The notes under the pieces: generated by a model
Databases searched by the model: none
Seen by the model: the letters and a program-made list of their open reading frames with translations, nothing else
Told to the model about the DNA's origin: nothing
Part shown: in pieces, positions 1 through 9,775 of the stretch
Numbering within the stretch: the first letter of the stretch is position 1
How the letters are laid out: the number at the start of each line of letters is the position of its first letter
DNA from: Serripes groenlandicus
Taxonomy: Eukaryota; Mollusca; Bivalvia; Cardiida; Cardiidae
Assembly: GCA_031761405.1 (NCBI GenBank)
Contig: JASEVX010000013.1
Span: forward strand, 36,763,033-36,827,032
Length of the DNA: 64,000 bases
Direction: 5' to 3'
Translations under genes and position numbers: made by a program

Positions 1-879
1 ACTTGTCTTTTATCTGAAAAAAGTGTTCTCACACTTAAGTATTACCATCGTCAGTTCTATCAAATTATAACACAATTTATTGCAATTTAATACAAAGTAG
101 AGTATATCGGTATTAATGGAAAATAAAACAAATAGCCTTTGAATAATATCGCATTCATATACAGACTGAACGTGACTTGTTTTAGAAAATAAGAAGAAGA
201 ACACAACAGAAAGAGTAATGGTACATTATAGGTCATGGGTGGACCTATATATTTTGAATTACAGTTCAAAAGATCATATCACGAGTCGGTCGTAAAAAAC
301 ACATTAATCACTTTAATCTCCCTTTTCCTCATACATTTATGTAACGATTGATATTTGAGAAACATGATGTTTTCCTTTGTATTCGCGAATAGAAATGTTT
401 TACTTTAGAAGTCGTGTTTATGAAAAGAGAGTTTTGAACAGAATAAAATGACAAAGGTTGAGGGGGGGGGGGGGTATTTTCGGATTCCACATTTAATTGG
501 TTGTAGATCAGCATTTTCAGACACACAGAACAGAAGAAGAAAAGAAAAAGGGTAACATTTCTCAAGCAATTCAGCATCATATGTTTACGTTTCATAAATT
601 TGTACGTGAATTGTCTAATAAAAATGCGACCAATCACTTTTTAAAGAAGTTGAAATCTCTGACATCTTTAGTATACGATAAACATTAGAATCGATATTTC
701 TTGTTCAAAGCGAACGTCGCCGTTTTAATTCAAACTTATAATGAAAGCGTTGAAAGTGATCATATGGGAAACATCCTTATTTTATAATGTTAAGATGCGG
801 CATGTTAAATGTTTAGAAGATGGGTCCCTTTACTACTAGAGCGGCGCATTAACTGTTAAAAGGGCAAACACCCTTACAA
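1..879. other. AT-rich non-coding flank
   Basis: No gene is supported here. The open frames are short, have low-complexity composition and show no recognisable motif. The one notable feature is a run of 13 G at 462-474. Confidence 0.6.
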
Positions 880-1185
880 CGGATGTGACATGTTGAGTGT
901 TAAGTGTTAAGTGTTAAGTGTTAACATGGGAAATCACCCTTACACCGGAAGTGATGTAGGAGTGTTAAGTTGTGCAACCACTTAAACCGGAAGTGTTAAG
1001 TGTTAAGTGTTAAAATGGATATATATCGGAAGTGATGTAGGAGTGTTAAATGTTAAGTTTGCGTACCCACTCTATACCGGACGTGACGTAGGAGTGTTAA
1101 ATGTTAAGTTTGCGTACCCACTCTAATCCGGAAGTGACGTAGGAGTGTTAAGTGTTAAGTGTTAAGTTTGCGTACCCACTTTTAT
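880..1185. repeat. Tandem repeat with GTGTTAA and GTGACGTAGGAGTG cores
   Basis: A block containing 'ccggaagtgatgtaggagtg' recurs near 944, 987, 1026, 1077 and 1127, at intervals of about 40-51 bp. Short runs of the 7-mer gtgttaa lie between the blocks. No coding potential is seen. Confidence 0.8.
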
Positions 1186-1189
1186 ACTA

Positions 1190-1335
1190 CTCCAGTTAGT
1201 CGTAATGCTAACCCTGCAACCATGAGACCAAGACGGGTAGCCATTACTACCATTTTGAAAGTCTTTAGACTGACCCGGCCGGGGATCTAAATGGTGGACG
1301 ATCTACCACTACATGACTGAGGCGGTACCAGATTC
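1190..1335 (-). repeat. SINE family B, partial copy
   Basis: The copy carries the family-B landmarks 'gtcgtaatgctaaccc', 'gccattactaccat' and 'gacccggccggggat', followed by a degraded tRNA-like head ending in 'accactacatgactgaggc'. Better copies are at 45,830 and 50,455. Confidence 0.7.
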
Positions 1336-1427
1336 AGGCAAAAGCAAGTCTTAATTACATCCAACCGAAAGGGTACCATATGGGCCACATCACACGAAGA
1401 CCGAACTTCATTTTTGTCTAGTAAATT

Positions 1428-1668
1428 GATCGATTGATTGGGGTTTAACACCGTTTACAACACCTTTCCAGTCTTATTACGGCGGTCAATTCACCGTCTA
1501 ATGTTTCCTGGCTTTCTCATATAACTCATTTAAACAGCAGTCTTTCGAAGCAACTGGCTGCTTTTGCACATATACTTTTAGACAATTGGTGGGGGACGAA
1601 TGACCCCAATTACAGTGACTTTTGTCAAACGTCGAAAAAGATATTGGCCGAGCTTGGTTTCGAACTGT
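1428..1668 (-). repeat. SINE family A, 5'-truncated
   Basis: Reads in reverse from the TTGATTGATTGGGG 3' end, through the cggcggtcaattcacc and caactggctgctttt segments, to the B-box-like 'cttggtttcgaac'. The A-box half is missing. Fuller copies are at 19,547 and 48,440. Confidence 0.75.
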
Positions 1669-2074
1669 AAATTTATTGAGATTTAGATTTGTATGGTATG
1701 GTTTTAAACATTACAGTTTCCAAGAGGCTTCGGTGTTGCCTGAACGACTAGTAAGCGAACAGGGACGATCCTGATCCAACTACCCGGTGGCACAGGCTGA
1801 TCTGGATCGTCGCTGGTCGTAACGTCCAGAGGGATGGTTATCGTGTTACCTGACTAAAAAAATGGCATGGGAGTGAAATGAATACTTATCCCTCTGAATT
1901 CCGGCAAGCATTGTCGTCATCATGGATCTTTAAACAATCTTTTGAAATATATGTTACATAGTGATGCATGGGTGGATAACACTGTGTACCAAGATTAGAA
2001 TACACCACTGTGCAGCCTGATATTGATCTTAAGTGTTCATCAGTACATTCGTGAATTCGTGAATTATGGCATAC

Positions 2075-2150
2075 GTAAATGTTGTTTGGGATCCACGAAA
2101 CGGCGGCGCGAGCACTCGCTAAGTCTCCAGGAAGCAGACATTGAGCGTGA
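2075..2150 (-). repeat. Fragment of SINE family C
   Basis: The segment 'gtctccaggaagcagacatt' with its flanks matches the 3' part of the element at 44,237-44,420. The match is short and diverged. Confidence 0.4.
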
Positions 2151-2621
2151 TGTAATATAAATAAATTAACACTTAAGCTACAATATGAGTTATTTGCGTT
2201 GCACATAATGACTCTTTTTAGCGTAGCGAACAGTGAAGTCTCAGTTCTGACTATGCACATTCATATGATTTCAATGTTTGCAGATGAAAAATAATCTATT
2301 TCAACATTTTATTACCCATAATACAATTACATGTATGGATATAAGAAAATAAAACTCATGTAAATGATAAATGTTTAACAATAAAGTTATCGTTTCTCGA
2401 GCAGGTAAAAGTACAAAATATCACATTATATTTACCGAATATAAAATCTATTTATCACAATTGCTGCCTGAATATTGCCTTTGAAAATGAAACATTCAGA
2501 CGTCAGTAAGTGAAATGTAAACCGTGTGAATAAATTCTAACTACGATTGGAATCGGAACGGGAATTATATCCACGATCGATATTTACGCGTAGGTAACAA
2601 ACGAGTGTGTCGACACGAGTT

Positions 2622-2785
2622 TTTCGAACGCTCATTGGTAAATAAAATCACGAGGAACAATAAATCCCGTATCGAACGCTCATTGGTAAATAATATTACG
2701 AGGAATAATAAATCCTGTATTGAACGCTAATTGGTAAATAAAATTACGAGGAATAATAAATCTCGTATCGAACGCAGTAGGTACC
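2622..2785. repeat. 48-bp tandem repeat, about 3.3 copies
   Basis: The block cgaacgctcattggtaaata begins at 2625, 2672, 2720 and (partial) 2769, each followed by 'acgaggaataataaatc'. The spacing of 47-49 bp gives the period. Confidence 0.85.
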
Positions 2786-2819
2786 GTTCTATAGCGTCAC
2801 TTTTTTTTATATATAATCA

Positions 2820-2976
2820 TCCATTTCCGGTCACGTGAGTTATTTATATACTTATCAATTTCCGATCACCAATGTCCCTCGGCCGTGTAGCACACGTGAC
2901 CCTTGAGTTATTTATACAATTATCTATTTCCGGCCACCAGTATCCCGACACTGTGAACCATACGTGTCACGTGAGG
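2820..2976. repeat. 67-bp repeat with CACGTG motifs, cut by assembly gap
   Basis: Two copies of a 'gttatttata...atttccg..cacca' block lie about 67 bp apart (2843 and 2910). CACGTG or CACGTGA motifs occur near 2832, 2893 and 2968. The array enters the N-gap, so its length is unknown. Confidence 0.65.
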
Positions 2977-3176
2977 NNNNNNNNNNNNNNNNNNNNNNNN
3001 NNNNNNNNNNNNNNNNNNNNNNNNNNNNNNNNNNNNNNNNNNNNNNNNNNNNNNNNNNNNNNNNNNNNNNNNNNNNNNNNNNNNNNNNNNNNNNNNNNNN
3101 NNNNNNNNNNNNNNNNNNNNNNNNNNNNNNNNNNNNNNNNNNNNNNNNNNNNNNNNNNNNNNNNNNNNNNNNNNNN
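2977..3176. other. Assembly gap, 200 N
   Basis: Exactly 200 N lie inside or beside tandem repeats. The round number suggests a placeholder gap of unknown true size. It may hide the left terminal repeat of the Polinton. Confidence 0.95.
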
Positions 3177-3334
3177 CTTACAGCAGTTCGAACTCAAAGA
3201 GTCCAATGTATACTCATGTCTGATAAATAACCTGCATTTAATCTAAGTTGGTTTGTTTATGCTGTTTTTATATATTTTTTTGTTATCGATTAATAGCGGT
3301 GTAAAGGAAAATGTAAGGACTTCTTTCGCAATTA

Positions 3335-3785
3335 AAGTGAAATTAAAGCGCTGTAAGAGATTCAGTTGTATGTGTGTGTTCGTTTAGCGTTTACGCCTCT
3401 TTCAACTTTATTCAGTTATATATTGTTTCCTAAGTAAGTAACCATTTTATTTTCCTAACACCAGTGGAAATCAAAGCGCTATAAGCGATGGAGCATCTGC
3501 TGTATATGTTCGTGTGTTTAGTGTTTTAAGCCTCTTTCAATATTTCAATTGAAGTGGAATCAAAGTGCCGTAAGTAACGAAGTATCAGTTGTATTTGTTT
3601 GTTCGTTTAGCGTTTTAAGCCTCTTTCAATATTTATTCAGTTATATCACTGTATTTCCTAGGAAAGTAACCAGTATTTTTTCCTAACGACAGTTGAAATC
3701 AAAGCGCTATAATCGATGGAGCATCTGTTATATTTGTTCGTGAGTTTAATGCTGTAAGCCTCTTTCCATATTTCACGATACAACT
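3335..3785. repeat. Imperfect tandem repeats left of the Polinton
   Basis: Four copies of a block beginning 'gaaatcaaagcgctataag' and ending 'taagcctctttcaatatt' start near 3340, 3466, 3553 and 3692. The unequal spacing (about 126, 87 and 139 bp) indicates internal deletions. The array ends about 70 bp before the first Polinton signals, so it may be host satellite or subterminal repeat. Confidence 0.75.
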
Positions 3786-3852
3786 GGTATATTGTTGAAA
3801 AGCGACGTAAAATGCCAATACCATACAAACAAACAAGTCATTTTCCAATAAC

Positions 3853-3859
3853 CTTTATA
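3853..3859 (+). promoter_or_regulatory. Possible TATA box before polB
   Basis: The motif tttataa lies about 30 bp upstream of the likely polB ATG at 3889. It is a weak match on its own. It gains some weight because similar boxes precede other genes of the element. Confidence 0.35.
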
Positions 3860-3888
3860 ACCAATTGAATGGTCGTATACTTACAGAG

Positions 3889-6800
3889 ATGAGCATCCAA
3901 GAAGTTATATCAGCGTTGTTGGTGGAGGGTGTCAGCGTTAATGCATTTCAAGATTTTATGTATACTAACGGAGTTCAAGACAATATATTTTCTCAAGAAG
4001 TATTAAACCAACTGATATTAAATGGAGTCATGCTCCATACGAGTCCTCATCCTGCTTGGACGATGGACTATATAGATAGCCTGTTTTGACGCTTTAAATT
4101 CAACACCACAATCGCCACCATTATCACTCAACTGGGGTGAAAACTTACTATCCCAGGGAACCGTTGAAGAGACACATGAAGACCTGGATAATACTGAGGA
4201 AGAAGGCGCGTTCGATCCCTGGAGTCAGCGAACAATGGAATTGGCCTGTTTTTTAACTGATACATGACGTACATTAATCCCTATAGTCGAAGGACAAGAA
4301 ATAATGTTCGAGCCATGGTCTCCGGGTTTCCAGTCGGCTGTCTTTGAACAGGAAGACATAGCGTCTGCTGCACAAGCTTGTCTCTTAGACAGAGAGTTAA
4401 AGTAAGTATCACGTGATTTATCGTTCAAATGTATAGATGTTGTTTTTTTTATAATGACCTCGACGATGTCAAATTTAAGATAATTTAATGTATATGTTAT
4501 TTATAATGAAAAACAATTATAAGCCATTACCCAACAACTACTTATTCAAATGCACGGTATTGTTTATTTTTTTGTTTGTTTTTTGTTTGTTTTAAATTGA
4601 GATAATAAATGTGAAGCTATAAGTATTTACACGATTCTAAAAGTTCAGTTTTTCATAGTCTAATTCAAGATCAAAATGATGTCCGTTCTATACATACCTC
4701 TATCGGAGATGTGAGAAAATTGTTATGAGTGTCACCTTTTTTTTAATTATTTTTTATTAAGATAGATATATTGACGTCAACATATTTATATATAAGTGTT
4801 TTAACATTCACAAACTATAAATACATATGCAGTTTAAAACTTTAGGGAGTTGTTTTTACAGATCCGGAAAGACTTTTCCGTGTGGCAAGTGTTTCGCCAA
4901 GTTCCCAACCTACGAGCTTTGGTTGCGACAAAAACTAACGGTGCATCCGATAGCACCGCTAAACGAGCAGCCGTGTACATCAGCAGAAGCCATGAATCAT
5001 ATCGGAGCGGGTGATCTGCGTCCTTCTGAAGAAAAAATGTTGAAGAACATTCTCCTGACGCCAAGAATGTACGGTACACGATCCGAAAAAAGTCCGAACG
5101 TACTTACGCCGTAGATACGACATATCAAGTACAAATGCACGAGGACTATATAGGTCAACGTCTGTTAAATATTCGTCAGGGATTACACAATATGTTATTC
5201 TAAATCTCGCCCGTGATGATTTAGCGGGAAATGATCTTGGTCGAGTGGTCATTCACCACTAAGGGCTACATGATCCTACTGTTGTACCTCTCCAACCTTT
5301 GAGCGGCCTTAACGCTAAAACGATCATGGACATGATCGAGAAGGTGCTGAACAGTCACCAAGATCTGGACATCAACCAAAGTTTCGAGATTACTATAGGC
5401 TTACTTGTTTTACCTAAGGGAGGGTCGAGAAAATACATAACGAGGCTAACCGGAAAGGATAACTCTGTCCAACTAGAGAGGTCATTAGTCATCATCGTTA
5501 ACGATGATCAACTATGTTTGGCGAGAAGTATTGCAGTCAGCTGAGCCCATCTAATGAGATGTTCAACAACCAAATGGTTAGATGTTACAAGGAACCAAAA
5601 CAGAAAAAGTGGTATTGAGCTCGTATTAGAACATAAACTAGTACCGATGTCAATATGCAAAGATTTATGTCACAAGAAGAGGAATGCTCAAAAGAAACTC
5701 GCGTTGGCTCTTACTCAAATAGCTAAAGTACTGCTCGATCAGCCGGCCAGTTTGAACGATGTGACTGCGTTCGAAGGGGTCCTTGGTGTATGCGTAATGA
5801 TAATCAGCGCCAAACTGGGTAATAAATTCATCACAAGTCCCAACACTAATGCCATGCCGTGCATTTACGTATAACACATAGACGACAACCATTTCCACGC
5901 CATAACATCAATCACTTGGTTCTTTAATGCAAATTTCGTTTGTTCCGAATGTTTAAAACATTACGCTCATCGTGAAAAACATCAATGTAACACCACCTTT
6001 ATCGTCTGTAAATTAGACACGTGTCCTGTGACTGACACCATGGTGAGTTGTAAACGTTGTCACATGACATGTCGCTCTATAAAATGCTATAAGCTACACA
6101 TGACACGACCTACTCATAAGAAAGGGAGAAATAAAGGAAAGGTCAGTGGTCCATCCCAGTGCAAATAGTGGTGGAAGTGCAACACGTGTTTTAAGGTGGT
6201 CAACACAACCAAAAGATAACCAGAAGATCACCTATGCGGCGAGTGTCTGTGTTCTTCCTGTGACAAGTACGTATTAGAACGTCACCTGTGCTACTTGCGT
6301 GCAAGCCCTGCTAAATATCAATTTATACCAAAAAAAAAATTTTTTTTTTATTTTGAGTGTACTCAGAACGAGACGCACCAATGTAGAGAGGGTTACAGAC
6401 CTTTCAAGTCTGTCAAGTGTCAACTAAACAAAAAATGTAAAAATTGCCTAGTTGACAAATGTCTTAATTTTCAAATGTCATCGTTCGGTAAACTTACACA
6501 CTAACCCAATTTCGCCGTGGCCCATACCGTGTGTCCCGAATGCATTGATAAAGAACTGACGCCGAAGTCCATTTATAAAAAATGTGGGACACGGTGTGAA
6601 CAATGTGATATAATGGATCTGTACGATAATTAAGATCAAGGTCCTTGTATTGGCACATGCGGATTTCGTGAAACAATTTTTGAAGGAGATGACACCACGC
6701 ATAAGTTTTGTGAATGGCTGTTGTCCGACAATCACGAATATGTTACCGTCATGGCCCATAACATGAAAGGGTATGACGGATACTTTCTTCTGGAATACCT

Positions 6801-7740
6801 CATTGACCAGTCCATACGACCAGCCAATATTATTAACAATGGGTCCAAAATTATGTACATGAAGATATAAAAGTCATTGACAGTATTTACTTTCTACATA
6901 TGAAGTTAGAGACCTTATCGAAAGCCTTTGGTCAAACAGAGTTGAAGAAAGGTTGGTTTCCCCATTTTTCAACACATGCGATAACCAAGAGTACATTGGA
7001 CCTTATCCTGATAAATCATATTATGGCTGCAATTTCATGGGAACAAAAGGACTGGAAGACTTCATATCTTGGCTCAATACAAAAAAGGACGACGTTTCTT
7101 TTACTTTAGAAGAGAGATATTCTTCGCAAGGCCTGCTTGAAATTTCGATACCTACTCATGTCCTCTACTGGCGAAGAAATTGAAGTGCTAAATGGGAAGG
7201 GAATATTAAAAAAGAAACGGGTCGGCGCCGTTGATCCGTTTCATTCCTTGACCATCGCTTCCATGTGCATAAATGTGTACAGGTTCAAAAAACTATGCCT
7301 ACATAACTAATAGGGGAGACCAAACGTGTAAGGTCAGAGGCTTTACGCTGAATCATACGAACAGCCAAGTCATCAATTTTGAAGCAGTAAAAGGCCTTGT
7401 GACCCGTTCTCCAGACAGTGTGACCCTTACTGTTTTGAAAGCAATATGCCAAAGAGGTGACAAGATTAAGGCGTACGTTCTGATACAGATACGCGTGGCC
7501 GCTGGCCTAAAACATTTGACATTTGAGTTAAACCCTGTATGTACGGAGCAGGGGATAAACGACATTTACGAACTCATTGTGAAGGAGATATCCCTCATCG
7601 TCATTATTAACCGCAATAACATATGTCGCGACAAACTGAGGAGAAAACTGTTTAACCGAGGAGAAGACAAAGTGTATCAGATGGTGTATACCAAGAGAAA
7701 ACGTCTGGATAATCACGACACCGTACCTTACGGATATTAA
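3889..7740 (+). pseudogene. Polinton protein-primed DNA polymerase B, disrupted
   Basis: The family copies the transposon by protein-primed synthesis. Exon 1 starts at ATG 3889 and encodes a helical N-terminal region (VEGVSVNAFQDFMYTNGV). A candidate intron spans 4402-4861. After it come a degraded zinc finger (CGKCF near 4880), the conserved block NSHQDLDINQSFEITIG (near 5355), IVNDDQLCLARSIAVS (near 5500), the GNKFITSP block (5820) and Cys-rich linkers (5940-6480). The 3'-5' exonuclease region shows FECTQNE (6350), where the usual Asp of the DxE motif appears as Tyr, and AHNMKGYDGYFLLEYL (6750). After DPFHSLTIAS (7230) the sequence jumps at about 7285 to the C-terminal KVRGFTLNHTNSQ block and ends in DNHDTVPYGY. 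The palm with the catalytic aspartates is therefore deleted. Many stops and frame changes are present. Confidence 0.93.
4402..4861 (+). other. Candidate intron in polB
   Basis: A canonical donor (GTAAGT, 4402-4407) follows the LDREL coding block, and an acceptor (tgtttttacag) ends at 4861. The 460 bp between is AT-rich with T-runs and no polymerase similarity. Polymerase-like coding resumes at 4862. A later AT-rich insertion is the alternative. Confidence 0.6.
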
Positions 7741-7977
7741 TTAATACGTCGTCAACGGTAACTTAAAATATGTATTTAACAATATGGAACTAGTGTGCGT
7801 TCAATTGATCTACCGTACCAAGATCTATGAATGGTAATTAATGTTACTACCCCCTATTAATGGATATACCTTTTCGTTAACATAACCCTAAACCCTATCA
7901 TTAACCCTTAACATTAACCCTTACCGAAACACTAACTTTATAAAAGGACGAATGATAAAAGAAAAGAAAAAATCAGA
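7740..7977 (+). other. Polinton intergenic region with degenerate TTAACCC runs
   Basis: No gene is present. Positions 7878-7921 hold a degenerate telomere-like run (ccctaaaccctatcattaac, then aaccctta). The downstream part holds the TATA box of the next gene. Confidence 0.6.
7939..7946 (+). promoter_or_regulatory. TATA box (TATAAAAG)
   Basis: A perfect TATAAAAG stands 39 bp before the ATG at 7978, in the right place for a short-leader core promoter. It is one of at least three good TATA boxes upstream of genes in an element that itself encodes a TBP-like protein. Confidence 0.6.
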
Positions 7978-8327
7978 ATGAAGTATTCAACAGTGTTTGT
8001 CAACCTGCCCTACTTGGCATCTTTAAGGGTGGTCAGAGATCGTCGACAGCTGTTACAAAACATCAACTCAGCCCAAACGAGGGCCGTTTACGAAGCAAAA
8101 CGTGTGGTGGACGGGACTATCAATCCATTACGTCGACACGTACGGGTATTCAGCAGGAAACGATTAGTGTTGAGACGCTGGCTTCCGATAGCGTTAACGT
8201 TGTAAGAAAAAAGGCAGTACTAAAAAAACACCACACGCTGTTACTCGTTTAATTACTTTAACGATACGTCGCGCGAACAATCATCGACGAAGTTAGAAAT
8301 TATATGATAGCCCGGAAACAATAATAA
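7978..8327 (+). pseudogene. Small basic Polinton protein (first copy)
   Basis: The 75-residue open part begins at ATG 7978 with a leucine/arginine-rich helical pattern (LPYLASL, RRQLLQNINSAQTRAVYEAK, GTINPLRRHV). A frame change near 8180 lets the same pattern continue (SVNVVRKKAVLKKHHTLLLV) to about 8250, and weakly to 8325. Small Lys/Arg-rich proteins of this type occur next to ATPase and capsid genes in many Polintons. Their role is uncertain, though nucleic-acid or capsid association would fit the charge. A TATA box precedes the gene. A paralogue-like gene is at 9209. Confidence 0.6.
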
Positions 8328-8362
8328 GAGCAAGGTGTGCCTTCAAATTGAATATCATCATC

Positions 8363-9137
8363 ATGAATAGCTGCCCCAAATGTCACAGATCATTTTCCCG
8401 GAGAGACGTCATGCTGCGACACCGACGAACAGTACAGCATGTGTCGTCTAACAAAACGTCTTTTAAAGGTGATACGTCATCATCACCAACACTGTCGCAG
8501 GGATATGACGGAGACCAGTATTCGAGGATTTTGCCTTTATGAACATTGTTCGAGTATAATGATGGCGGGACCCACGGGTTCTGGAAAAACTAGTTGGACA
8601 TTCAATTTTCTTCAACAATTGCATTATTTGTATCGTATACCTGTTGCAAAGATTATGTACTGCTTCGGAATTTACCAACCCTGTTTCGAAGACATGGAAA
8701 GACAAATACCAAAACTTATGTTACATCAAGGACTGCCTACAACGACGTAAATAGAAGAGTTTTCCGAATGTCAACACGATCTTATTGTACTGGATGACCC
8801 GATGCATGACGTACTTGAAAGCAAAACTGCTGAACTACTTTAAACACAGGGTTGTCATCACAGAAGGTTAAGTGTCATCTTTATTACGCAAAATCTGTAC
8901 GGCCAAGGAAAGACGTCCAAGACGATCGCACTCAATTCTTGGTACATGGTCTTATTTAAAAATGTAAAAGGTACCTCTCAGATTCAAACACTAGGACGTC
9001 AGCTGTTTCCGGGAAAATCTCAAGTACTTACTGATGCGTTTAAGGAGGCCACCAGAGAGCCGTTCGGATACCTACTGATCGATTTCACTCCAGAAGGACG
9101 AGACGAATATCGATTACGAACACGAGTGTTTCGGTGA
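8363..9137 (+). pseudogene. Packaging ATPase (FtsK/HerA, A32-like) with N-terminal C2H2 zinc finger
   Basis: The product would be the motor that fills the capsid with DNA. ATG 8363 begins MNSCPKCHRSFSRRDVMLRH, a C2H2 zinc finger (C-x2-C ... H-x5-H). A frame change follows, then the P-loop AGPTGSGKT (about 8563-8590) and FNFLQQLHYLYRIPVAKI. Walker B is LIVLDD (about 8781-8798). Sensor-like ITQNLYGQGKTS comes next, and the C-terminal part contains TLGRQLFPGKSQVLTDAFKE and ends in a truncated RVFR at the stop of 9135-9137. At least two frameshifts and one stop (about 8842) break the frame. Order and motifs match Polinton ATPases of about 250 residues, with the zinc finger as an additional domain. 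Confidence 0.9.
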
Positions 9138-9162
9138 GAAGACATTGTGGTGTATACATGTT

Positions 9163-9170
9163 TATAAGAG
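9163..9170 (+). promoter_or_regulatory. TATA box (TATAAGAG)
   Basis: TATAAGAG lies 46 bp upstream of ATG 9209, just after the ATPase stop, at a spacing expected for a core promoter. Confidence 0.45.
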
Positions 9171-9208
9171 GAGAACACGCATCTCTTTTTTGTTTGTTAA
9201 ATCTGACC

Positions 9209-9529
9209 ATGAGTCGCCTGGTAAAAAGTCAATTGACCTTTTTTTAACTATCGAAGACGTCAAAAAAGAAAAGATAAGTCTTATTGGACACTATTACTAA
9301 AGATCAATTGAGAGCTTTTGTGCAGATCGTTTTTAATTTTCTGCAAAGGACAATAACCGTATCGTCTTCCGTGCTTACGACGTTAGAGCGTCACAAACGA
9401 CTGTTAAGACGTCTTGTTGATACATCCCTAGCGCTCGTAGATAAAATAACGATATTGAAATGGCGCGCAAAGGCAGTTTACGAGTTTCTGAAAGCCGTGA
9501 AACCTTCAATGAACATTTACTTACAATGA
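9209..9529 (+). pseudogene. Small basic Polinton protein (second copy)
   Basis: The start is taken as ATG 9209 (MSRLVK), downstream of a TATA box. A stop and frame change occur within the first 70 bp. The longest open part (9284-9529) reads TITKDQLRAFVQIVFNFLQ, then TLERHKRLLRRLVDTSLALV. The pattern of a helix, then L..RK..LR.L, then K..L resembles the product at 7978, suggesting a duplicated small-protein family. Function is unknown. It sits between the ATPase and the integrase, as such proteins do in other Polintons. Confidence 0.55.
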
Positions 9530-9771
9530 GTATCTTAAAGAAGACGGTGTTGCTTCCGTTCGATAAATACCAGAGATTAATCGCTCACAGAGATATACAG
9601 TCGACGGACAACCCCCCGTTTTTAAACCATTTGAAGAAAAAGAGACAACTATAACTGGTAAAGCGTTAACATTTATCTACTTTGAACGACAAAGTGTAGG
9701 CCCACCCGGTATTCCTGCCAAAACAAGACGTAAACATAAGACAAAGGAACGGAAACCGTGGATAGAAGCTT
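9527..9771 (+). pseudogene. Small KxVLxPxxKYxRL-type Polinton protein
   Basis: The gene begins at ATG 9527, overlapping the end of the preceding gene, with MSILKKTVLLPFDKYQRLI. After a frame change near 9625 a basic C-terminus (KTRRKHKTKERKPWIEA) ends at about 9771, 5 nt before the integrase ATG. Total length is about 80 residues. Short proteins starting with K-x-V-L-x-P-x-x-K-Y are frequent in Polintons and related viruses. I know of no proven activity. Confidence 0.6.
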
Positions 9772-9775
9772 AAGA

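Noticed and set aside
2872..3246. Open frames spanning the N-gap
   Set aside because: Most residues are unknown because they are translated N. No evidence for a gene.
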